Source: Tubulanus polymorphus
Lineage: Eukaryota > Nemertea > Palaeonemertea > Tubulaniformes > Tubulanidae
Direction: 5' to 3'
Assembly: GCF_964204645.1 (NCBI RefSeq)
Contig: NC_134031.1
Location: forward strand, 8,346,501-8,410,500
Length of the DNA stretch: 64,000 nucleotides
The position numbers were made by a program, and so were the translations under genes. Under the pieces are notes generated by a model. The model was not told the origin of the DNA. It ran no database searches and was given only the letters and a program-made list of their open reading frames with translations. Positions 9,431 to 21,400 of this stretch are shown piece after piece (positions within the stretch are counted from its first letter, which is position 1; the number at the start of each line of letters is the position of its first letter).

Positions 9431-12400
9431 ATGTCATTTTATGAGAGTCATTCGTCATTTCTCTTGTTCATCTGCCTGATCATTGGGGCATCAACGGATG
9501 ATGACACAATCCCACATCTATTGGAACGCGGGTCCGAAGAACCGGGGTTACCTGCAGCTTTGAGACGAGCCGTAGACGAGCTCAGAAATGGTACGACGAA
9601 GTTCAACTCGTCAGCGACCTGCTTGACGGATATAGAAACAATGCTGGGAGCCTGGTTACATCGAAAACCATGGAGTTTGTCGAGTATGTATCAGTAGATT
9701 GTATCGTAATCACGAGGTCTTAGGTTTTAACAGGGCTGCGTTTTTATGCCGATCTAAGACTTAGATAGCTGTACTTTCGATATATTCGAAAATCTTATCG
9801 CTGAGATAAAGCTATAAATAGCTATAAAGCTATAAACAATATATATATAATAAACAAATATGCAACAAATAAATGCTTTAAGCCGGCGACACTACGACAT
9901 GATGTCATTATTAATAGTGAATAAGTTGTTTCAGACCAGAGGTAGAGAGGTCGAGCTCATAAAAAAATAAAAAATAAATTCTCGCATGCTCTAATTTATC
10001 TTTTATTTTTTACTCACTCTACCTCTGATATGAAACAACTTATTCCCTATTACTCTTATATTTATATATGCATATTTATATAATACAGTAGTAATTCAAA
10101 TATAATAATTTTAATCTTAATAAAAAATTATATATTAAAATGGAGAGTAAACAATCACAAAACAATTTAAACTTTATTAAAGAGATTAAAGATACTACAA
10201 ATGTCAAATCAGTAGATTATAAATTCAAAATAACAAAATTAGCATTACATAAAAAAATAACATCACAAATATTTAATTACAAATATTGAAACAATTACTA
10301 ATAGATATGGTAATAGATTAGTCATTCACTTAGAATATGAAGGATTAAAATATAGATTATACGTTGATTCTAGAAAACTGCATAATCAAAAATCACATAA
10401 TTTACATATACAATTAGATAGAGAATTTAAAAATTGTGTTGATTTAAAATTAGTAAATATTAGTTTATGTAATTCTTTTTATAATATTTCAAATAAAACT
10501 ATTGAAGATAATGCTTTTTTAATTTTCATTAAAAATAAAAACCAATTGGTTACTTTATATCTAAGACCAGGATTATAATCTAGAAATTTATAATTTATAA
10601 TTTAGAAACATTAGAGCAAGAAATTAATAGAAGAGCACGGTTGAAAATTAGAAGTGATGATAAATTTTTAATTAGATTTATGAAAAGTGATAGCAGTGAT
10701 AGTGAATGAAAATAAAGTTAGATGATGAAAATGAACATTCTTTTATTATAAAAAACCAATAGCTAAATTCTTAGGAATTAAACCAGATATTGTTACAGGA
10801 AACGTAGAAGGTAGATCAAATATAATGCCTTTTACACACTTTTACATTTATTGCAATTTAATTGACCCAACGAAAACATTCGAGGCAACTAAAGATACAA
10901 CTTGTAATTCTAGTATATTAAATATTTTACCATTATTATTTTACCGTTAAACAATTTGGAACGCAGATAGATTATAATTAAGCTGAGTGTGATTTCAAAC
11001 CATGCATTCCTCAATTTGATAATTTTAAGTTAGAAATTAGAAATCACAATGGATACTTAATTGATTTGAATAACTTTCCTGTGATATATGAATTAGTTGT
11101 AAGATGAAGAGAATAATCAATAATTTTTTTATAATAATAAATATGAATATAACAGTAGGACCGAGTATATGTTTTGGGTTTGATTTTAAACATGGTAAAG
11201 AAAGGAGAGTTAAACTAAATGATGTAATCACTGATATTAAAAGTAAATCATTTAATAATGCATCAATGATTAATAAAGAAAATTATAATATAGAAAAAGT
11301 AATTGATTTAAAATATCTTTAGAATATTATGAATTAAATGAAGATGGAATTATTGATGATATTAGAAATATATAATCTAAAATATATGATAATCATAAAA
11401 GTAGCTATGAAATAAATGTTGAAATAATTATAAATAAGATAACTAAATATTTTGAAGAAGGTGATTTTTTGATAAATAAATGAGTGATAATAGGTGGATA
11501 ATAACTGGTTTACATAATGGAGTATTACTATCAGTGGGAACGGTTGGTTATACAATGATATTTAAAATGGGAAGTATTAATGTTGATAGATTTGATATAA
11601 ATGATATTTTAAAATTAACGTTAGCAGTTACTTTATCTAATTCAACTATTGATTATTTGGAAAAACAAAAATATATTCGTCCTATAAATGCATAATTTTT
11701 GTTAAATAAATGGCATCTGCAATTATAACTATTATAGGATCTGCAATTGTTAACGCTTTAGCTTTTACTGTTGGTGGATATTCATTTAAGCATATTGATA
11801 AAAATGGATCATTATCAGAACAAAAAAGACATAACTTAGCGTTAGAAAAATATAATAAAGCAGCAAAAGAATATAGAGAAAAAAGACAAAATTATATGGA
11901 TTATATTAATCAAGAATTATATAATCAGAAAATTTTACATACAGATTTTCAATCAGTCGATGATGCTTTGTGTTTAAATAACGCAGCAACAAATAAAGAA
12001 AAATTACATCTATATAAACCTACAATATCAGATTATTATGCACCAAGTAATGAACTGAAGAAATATAAAATAATTTGGATTTAAGGTGGAACTGTTATTG
12101 TTATATTTGTAGCATATAACTTTAGAAATTAATCATATATTATTTTTAAATAAATGGATGATAAAGTTGATAATATTGATATCATTCCTCATGATATAAA
12201 TAAAACTAAATTAAAATCATATTTGGAAAAACAAATATTAGAATTTGAAAGTGACTTAATGATAAAAAAATATTTAGAATCTAAAATTATATATTATTTT
12301 ATTATAAGTGGTTCAGTTACAATTAGTTATGTAATAAAATTTCAAGCAATATTCTCGCCATTAACACCTTTAGCTATATCAATTGGTGTGCTAGGTTTAA

Positions 12401-15400
12401 GTTCTAGTGTATTGACTGGCGTAAGCTCTAAATTGAATGTAAAAAGTAGTAAAGAAAAATGAAATCTAATATAAAAGAAATTAATAAATCAAAAAATACA
12501 TTAGATTATATAATTAGTTTAAATGGGAATAAAACAATTGGAGAGCAGGATACATCATTAAAAGAATCAATAAACTTATTAAGTTTTTTATTATATAAAT
12601 GGGGTTTCCAAAAGCTTTCCGATATAAAAAATCAATTAGATACAATATTCCTGCAATAGATTTTATTAAAAATATTTCATATAAAAATTTAGTTTTAAAT
12701 TCATTAATCAATTTAGAAATTTATATTACTGAAACAAAGTTTTTATTTCTAGAATGGAAAATATATTTAATACATATGAAGTTACTTTTACTCGCGATGA
12801 ATATAATATATATACAATAAAATCTAATATGAAATATTGGCAGAATCAATTAAATTTTGCTGTTTATTTTGTGCAACAACAGGATGTGGTATAAGTTGGA
12901 ACAATTATCTTAATAACTTAGATAAAAATTTGAATTATTCTGATTTAAAATTAATTCACACAATATATATTTCACACATATTTTCAAATTAGAATTATAT
13001 TAAATGAATTTGAATGTCCTTTACCTGGATCTAAATATTTTAAAGAATTGGATAATGAAATTAATCTATCTAAGTTTTATCAAATATGTAATGAATTTAA
13101 TATAAATAAATATAGATAATTCAGATTTTAGAGCGCATGGTAAATTACATGGTGTTGGTGAACAGTTTGAAAAGAAAGAATTGATTATATGCTTAGACTT
13201 GGCGCTTATCATAATTATAAAATTGATAATAATAATGGTTGGACCATACTTCATAGACCTAGTCGATGTCTTAGATCTACGAATCAAGTTATTCTGTCTC
13301 ATGTACCTATTAATACAATATTTTTACGGTGAAAAAGCTTTTGCTTCGGCTGCTCCAATTTTATGGAACAATCTGCCCCCTTATTTACGCAGTTGCACAG
13401 ATATTGATGAATTTAAATCTGGTGTGAAAACCTACCTTTTTAAACAACATTTTATTGAAATGTAATATGATAATATGTATATTTTATGTAAACCGCTCTA
13501 AGACGCAGTGGTGAGCGGTATGAAATAAATGTTATTGTTATTGTTATTGTTATTGTTATTGTTATTGTTATTGTTATTGTTATTGTTATTGTTATTGTTA
13601 TTGTTATTGTTATTGTTATTGTTATTGTTATTGTTATTGTTATTGTTATTGTTATCTTCCTGAGTAACCATTAACTTTTCTGTATGAATATGATTTTCAG
13701 GTTTTATTTTTTTTTGATAGTTTGATAATTCTTCATGTGTTACAGTTTTATGTTCGGGACAGTATGCTAGATTTTTAGATTTAAATGTAGTATGTTCAGG
13801 ATATTCCAAGTCTACAACAAAGAAGTATCCAGTATCTGAATCATCTGCAATATCTAGAATTCTTTTCTTCCAATCAAATTTATCATTATTTTCATACTGT
13901 AAAACGTCAGTTATTTCAAATACTCCATAAGGCTGAGGCTCCATCATTGCCCAACCATATAGATTATTTGCATCTATATATAATAAATTATAACCAGGAT
14001 TATCATTTACATTGAAATTTCTATCACCTAATACACCTGAAACACCTCCTCTTATAGATTTTTCTACATAATAATAATTGATCTCCATCTTTATATCTGT
14101 AGATTTCAAACCACAATCCCAAGTTAATCCTGGACTAGAATAGCAATGACATGGATCAATATTAAAATATTTTAGATTTACATCTCTAAACCTTTCAAAT
14201 ATATCAGTTAATAATAATACATCTGATTGTAATATAAATCTACTACTAATTGTCCATGATTTTTTATTTTGAAATGATTCCAAATATTCAATGATCTATC
14301 ATAAACTTCACATCTTTAGCTTATTCATTTTTTAATTCATCATAGAATTGTTCTTTTAACAATTCAGTTATATTAAAATCATTATGATTTTTATAAAATG
14401 AATGTGGAATTGCTCCTTTACATCTCATTAATTGAAAATCATCATTATTTGGATAATGTTGTTTTAATATTTTTAATTCATCATCAACTAGTGATTTTTT
14501 TATAAATTATCTAATGAACTAATTAAAAATCTATATGAATCTATAAATCTTAGACATCCAAATTGGAAAGATATATAATTCTCAGATGTTACCCTGATGA
14601 ATTATGAAATATAACTGGAAGAAAATTGATTTTCTTAGCTTGTAAGTTACAATTCTCATGCGCTGCACCTCTACATTTACTATTCAAATGATCATGATCT
14701 CTTACTTTTTTATCAGATGAATAGAATACTTGATTACAATAATAACATATATCTGCAAAATCAAATTCTTCTTTATCTTGTTCTGTCATTATAATTTCTA
14801 CATTTGTATCTAATAGTTTACTAAACATCATTTCATATTCAATAAATAAGTCAAAAAAAATGATTGATAACATTTTCATTTCTATAATAATAATATTCAC
14901 TTTTAATTAGTTCTGGATAATCATGATTATCACATAATTGTTTATGATTTAATAATGCACTTTCATTACTGAATTTAGTAATACATTATCTACATAGATA
15001 TATTTTATCATTTAAATCATTTAAATTTTTGGTATTTGTTTAATTCTAACAGGATAACTGTCTATCTTATAATTATTTTCAAATTGTTTATAATTTGATA
15101 CTCTACAAATATTATCAGTTGCAGGACGTAAACAACTTATAATTGTCCATAGAAAACATTTATCATCAAAATTTTGAACATTGATAACAGCATTAGTTTT
15201 AAATGGTAATTTGATATAACTCGATGCTCCAATATCTGGTTCTTTATAATATGATAAATTATTTTCATCTATTGGTTTCGATTTAGTTAACTTATTATAT
15301 TTTGTGTTATACACATGTAAAGTCATAAATATTATTTCATCAAATATTAAACCAGATCCTTCAAAATATTTCTATTCTATTTCATTTGTTACTTCATTAT

Positions 15401-18400
15401 AACATTTATTTAATTTATCATCTATATGTTGTTTTGAAATAATAAGTTGTGAATGAGAATTTATATTATATATTGGTTTATCTTCAGATTTTATAAATTT
15501 TACTTTATTAGATATACTAATTTTAGGATATTCTATGTCTGTAATTATTTTTATTATATCTTTCATATTTCCTGAATGTTTTTTATTTTCTTCTAATAAT
15601 TTGCCCTTATAAAATATAAATTCAATAGCAGCTGGTCCAATATCACTTTTAAATGCTTCAGTAATTTCAATATCTTTTTTATCATCTAATGAATCAATAT
15701 AATTTCTAACATCTTCCATGTATGGTCTTTTAACGTTTAATTTATTTTTTATTCTTTAAATCATGCCTTGTTTCTTATTGATATCTTTATCAAAATAATC
15801 TTCACCTAAAATATCATTATTAATATTTCTAATATGACTTTTAGATTTTAAATGTTGTTCATAATATCTTTTGTTACTGAATGATTGATTACATGTATCA
15901 CATTTATATATTTGTTTTTCATTCTTTAATTCATCTAATTTAGTTTCTAATATATCATCTTTATATTCTAATTTCAATTTATTCTCTAAGTGAGATTTAG
16001 TTTTATTATGTCTTGCTTTTTGAGATTTATCTATATTGATTTTACATGTTGGACAGTAGTACTTCTTATTTTCTTCCATTTTAATATCAAATTTTTATCA
16101 AAATTGATTTTATATTATTCGAAATCAATATCATGGTGCCCTTTTTCGTTCTTACCTTTGTATATGAAATAGAAATCACCAGAACACGCTTCTTCTAGAT
16201 CTTCACTAGATAATCTATGAAATCTATCTGGTAAATGCGTTCTGAATTTGTATTTATTTCCTTTTAATCCTTCATATTCTAAGTGAATAACTAATTTATT
16301 ACCATATCTTTTAGTAATTGTTTCAATATTTGTAATTGAATATTTCTTATGCAATGGTAATTCCGTTAACTTTTTGAATTTATAATCTACTGATTTGACA
16401 TTTGTAGTATCTTTAATCCTTTTAATAAAGTTTATATTGTTTTGTTATTGTTTATTGTTTATTTTTACTGTCATTCATTTTTTGTTCAATGATGATGGAT
16501 ACATGTATATTCAATTCGTTAATTCCTTCTTTATCAACATTTTGTTCTAGTGTTTGATGCATCCGGTAAACCTAACAGCGATAATCTTATAACATTTGGA
16601 AAGTACGACCAATGCCGCAGTGTTGTCATCAACGAAACAGATGTCAGTTTTGATGCGCAGTACTGCTACTCGAAATTCCGTCTTGCTACGACGAAAGTTG
16701 TAAGTAAGGCTACCGATCTAGCAAAATGCTTTATTTGCAATAAGAATTTTTCTGACAACATGGTTTTTACGAAAGGCAAATTCTATATTTTACAGGACGT
16801 TCCCCTCTTATATTCGTATTACGGAACTTGTCTTCCTAGAAGATGCAGCGTCTACGATACACAAAACCTCGTCAATACTAGTCAGTAAAAAGAAATAATA
16901 AAATAATCTATTGTGTTACGGAATATTCTGCAAAAATAAGATGCATTCCTATACATTGCTCTATGCCATTAGTGCGATAATTGACAGTCAGTCTATTTAA
17001 AGTCTGTCTGACCTGATAAAAATCCATTCGATGTTGGAGAACATGTCCTGATTTTGCATTCCAGTCCAAATTTGCCCTCGAATCACGACTGGTGACACCT
17101 GGCGCTGGAATGAGATCAACTACAGATTGGCATAAATTGAGGTGTTTTTTTAGAAGTTTTGACGTAAAATTGGGCATTTCGTTTGCCACGATTGCAGTAT
17201 GAGGTCGCTAATCACTAACCGCCAATTGCGGAAGGTCCTTGAATGCCTACTGATTAGCCGCGATCACAGGAGACGATTTGGCCCGGGCCAAATTGGCACG
17301 GATCAATCAGGCTCGAGCCAAAAACTTTGCCCGTGCCTAATTAGAGAGCGCGTTCACGCGCAAACCATTCCCTCGATACTAAACAATGCTCAAACAAAGC
17401 GAAGTGGTTCATTTCCGGGACCAGTTGCAGTTCAAACGCGATCATTTGTCTGGTGCTAAAATTTGGTCGGACGTTCGGGCAATATCTAGCCCGGGCCAAA
17501 AAAGCTCGTGTGATCGCGGCTATTATTTTTATTGCAAACCTGGTTGCCGTTACAATCGACATCAGTCATTTTGACATCGTAAATCGCGCATCCTCTGTAC
17601 GGTATTTAAAATTCCGAACCAAATCGACAACGGCTGGTGACAATTGACCATAATGGCGTCAATTAACCATAACGACATAACGCTTAATCGTCTCACAATA
17701 ATGCCTCTTGGCTTATCGATTTCAGTTTGATTTGCCCTTGAAGAAACCTTGATGGGAATGTTATTTTTCAATGTTTCTTTCTTTACATGCAATCAATATA
17801 AAATATCATACGTTAGAATCGATTTATCTTACAGTTGTTGGTAACTTCGGAGTGAACACTACGGCTACGCCAGCCCACACCACTTGTAAAAGTAAACAGA
17901 AACCAAAATTCTCTGCAGGTCATTGGATTGTCATGTAAGACGTTATCATAATTTCCGAGACCTAAATATTTACTTTGTAATACGACCGAATAACATATAG
18001 TTATTTACTATAATCATTTACTACCCCCTTTAGTTTTATTTTCGGTTCTGTGGGTATTTTTATCGCTGCTGCGACTGTTTATGATTTGATATTGAGAAAA
18101 CGTCGTCGAGAAATCACGGATGATCCATCGGATGGGGTGGAGATGAAATTGGATACGCTAGAGACGGGAAACGTCGTCGACGAAACGAGAATTGAAAATG
18201 TTTCCAATGAGAACAGCGCGAACGCAGTGAAAACCAACAAAACAAACCCAAAATCTACGAGTAAGTTATTTTTTGCCCATTTGGGGCTTTAGTCCAAGCG
18301 GGCTATTGCGTTCACTTTTCGTTCGTCGTCCGTCGTTCTGTTATTTTGGGAAGTTTTGAAGACGCTTCAATGGATTGTCTTGATCTTTGGTTTATACATG

Positions 18401-21400
18401 TTTCTACCCTACGTAGATACATCAATTGCCCGAAAACTGATACGATCGGAATCAAGGCCGCCTGTCAGCCATTGATGTTCCCCAAAATCAGCACTTTGTA
18501 CACATTTTGAAGCATTCTTGGGGGATTTTGAAAACGCTTTGATCAATTATCTTATGTTTGTCGCCTCCCTAGTTGCATTAGCATGACACAAATAAGATGG
18601 CCGTCGTGTGACCTTTTTGTGTCCAAAAGGTCATTTTTGCCCTGAATTCGAAGACCTGTAAGTTCCGGTTGGTTTGCCATTTTCCTCGATAGTTTTGATA
18701 GTTATACTTCGAGGAGGGCTCTTAAACATTCCGGACAGATTCGCAAAAACGAAATAACCGTTTTTGCGCGCTTAAAGTTTGTTTTTGCGCGGTAAGATTT
18801 GTATTTGCGCACAAAAGATTTGTTTTTGCGCGGTCGTCAAGTAGCTCGAAAAAATATATATTCAAATGATTTACGCGCGCTACTATGATGTCATGCTGTC
18901 GCCATCTATTAGATTAAACAGTAACGAAAGAAATAATCTATGTAGTCGTATTATATGGTGGCTGATTCGGGCCATGTAAAATTTTTTTTTTCGTCCTCCA
19001 CGAAAACGCGCAAAAACAAATATGACCGCGCAAAAACAAATATTACCGCGCAAAAACAAACTTTTAACGCGCAAAAACGAAATAATCCGTTTTTGCGCGC
19101 TAAATCTTTGTTTTTGCGCGCGCGCAAAAACGAATATTTGTTTTTGCGCGCGCGCAAAAACAAATATTACCGCGCAAAAACAAACTTTTAACGCGCAAAA
19201 ACGAAATAATCCGTTTTTGCGCGCTAAATCTTTGTTTTTGCGCGCGCGCAAAAACAAATATTACCGCGCAAAAACAAACTTTTAACGCGCAAAAACGAAA
19301 TAATCCGTTTTTGCGCGCTAAATCTTTGTTTTTGCGCGCGCGCAAAAACGAAAGTTTGTTTTTGCGCGCGCGCAAAAACAAATATTACCGCGCAAAAACA
19401 AACTTTTAACGCGCAAAAACGAAATAATCCGTTTTTGCGCGCTAAATCTTTGTTTTTGCGCGCGCGCAAAAACGAATATTTGTTTTTGCGCGTGCGCAAA
19501 AACAAAGATTTTGCGCGCAAAAACGGATTATTTCGTTTTTGCGCGTTAAAAGTTTGATTTTGCGCGGTAATATTTGTTTTTGCGCGCGCGCAAAAACAAA
19601 CTTTCGTTTTTGCGCGGGCGCAAAAACAAATATTCGTTTTTGCGCGCGCGCAAAAACAAAGATTTAGCGCGCAAAAACGGATTATTTCGTTTTTGCGCGT
19701 TAAAAGTTTGTTTTTGCGCGGTAATATTTGTTTTTGCGCGGTCATATTTGTTTTTGCGCGTTTTCGTGGACGAAAAAAAAAAATTTTACATGGCCCGAAT
19801 CAGCCACCATAGTATTAAAAGGAAAACTAACTAAAATTTACGACCCCTTGATAAATACAAATAATTTATGCATATATCGCTTGTTATTGTCTTCGATTGA
19901 TCACAATACAATGGGGTATATTGAGCTTGAAAATACCGATAGTTGAATTTGATTGACCGGCAACCAGTCTAGCCCCATTATATATTGATGACGTAGGCAC
20001 ATCAGCCCACACACAACCATATTAATAACGCGTGGTAGTTATTAATGCATATTAACATATAATAACGGTTTTTACGGTGTCACAAAACCTTTTAGAAAAA
20101 TATCGGCGTAATTTTCTGCTAGTTTTCTACAATACATATAGAGATTCATCTTCATTTCTCAGAGATTCATTTTCTGAGAGACATCTAGCAGAAAATTGAA
20201 TTGGAATCTGCAGCATTTGGTACGAATGTGTTAGATAGAAATACCGTGCACGCAAACTTTCAGCGCGCAAAAACGGATTATTTCGTTTTTGCGCATTGTA
20301 GCTGAATAAAAAAAAATTACCTGTGCGTGAAATATTTACCTGTGCGTGAATTATGAAATAGATTTGATTTGTATGTATTTCAGTTGTTTAACTCGCTCAG
20401 TCAAATATCAAATATCAATCTACAGCTATGCATAGTACCGGGCCCTCAGTTTGATTTCTCGAGAATGTATTATCGATCCACCAGTTTTATTTTCAAATGT
20501 GTTTCTTATTTCATTTCATTCGCAGTCGTTGGCAAGGATGTTATTCTTGCTTTCTCAGCTTACAGCAACCTACTTAAATTAGTGTCACTTGAATCGAGCA
20601 GCGAAACGATCAACTGCCTTCACGGAATTAGATTTATCACCATGTTCTGGATAATACTTGGTCACACGTTTTATAGTTACTTCCTTTTTGTCCCGTCTGG
20701 TAAGTTGTTAGATGCAGACCAATATTCACGTTTTCAGAAGATGAAATAGCTTTTGACGTTCTCTTTATAATTGTATTGCTTAATACAAAACTCATGGTTA
20801 TCGCACGGCATTCTCTCTGCAATATGCTTGACATATCAGACGGTTTCATCTTGACTTCTGGAAAATAGAGTTTTATTTTCAGAAGAAAAAAAGTGGATGA
20901 AAAGAAGAACAAAAGTGAATTTATTCTGTATGTCTTTCAAATTCTTTTCAGAAAATTTCGTTGAATTCGGTACATCATTGCTGAAAAGCAAGTCGTTTCT
21001 GATTGTCTATGCAGCCTTTTTTTCGGTCGACACATTTTTCTTTCTGAGGTTGGGATATAAACACGGATTTACAAAATTTGGAAAATGTTTTTAGTTTGCC
21101 GAAGAGAACTAAAATATCGGACGTCATATATTAATTCTTTTCAGTGGCTTAGTTTTAACATACATATCAATGAAGAAGATGGTAGACAGTGGAGGACCTA
21201 AAAACATCAATTGGTTTATGTTTTACTTTCACAGGTTCTGGAGGTGAGCAAAATATTCGTCATGGTGCATCGTACCTTTTTACCGTTACCTGTCAACTAT
21301 CTAACGAGCTTTCTCGTCGCGTGACGATGCGGTTGGCGCATGGCATATATACCTGGGTGTCTTCCCATTTCTCCTCCAATCTATTCCCATTTTGCCCCTT

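Larger units (their letters stand above)
9903..16540. mobile_element. integrated virus-like element encoding DNA polymerase B, decayed
   Basis: A strikingly AT-rich block lies wholly inside intron 1 of the NRF-6-like gene. Small ORFs run rightward from 10141 and polymerase ORFs run leftward from 16354, so the gene sets converge near 13.2-13.7 kb. About 200 bp of the 5' coding ends (10141-10350 and 16270-16470) are inverted copies of each other at high identity, consistent with terminal inverted repeats. Contents: polymerase B fragments with an HNH/endonuclease VII-like segment, zinc-finger ORF, small membrane proteins, and probable capsid-type segments. This resembles the Maverick/Polinton and adintovirus group of polymerase-B elements, but it is far shorter and I find no integrase, ATPase or protease. 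Several ORFs carry stops or frameshifts; others remain open. Exact ends are uncertain by tens of bases. Confidence 0.8.

Noticed and set aside
13498-13665. Apparent poly-asparagine C-terminus of the polymerase fragment
   Set aside because: It is the reverse-strand reading of the LINE's (TTATTG)n tail, not part of the polymerase.
18883-19834. Overlapping frames with Phe-Leu-Arg-Ala-Arg-Lys-Asn-Lys repeats on both strands
   Set aside because: Created by the palindromic GCGCAAAAACG array; both strands code similar peptides because the array is inverted.
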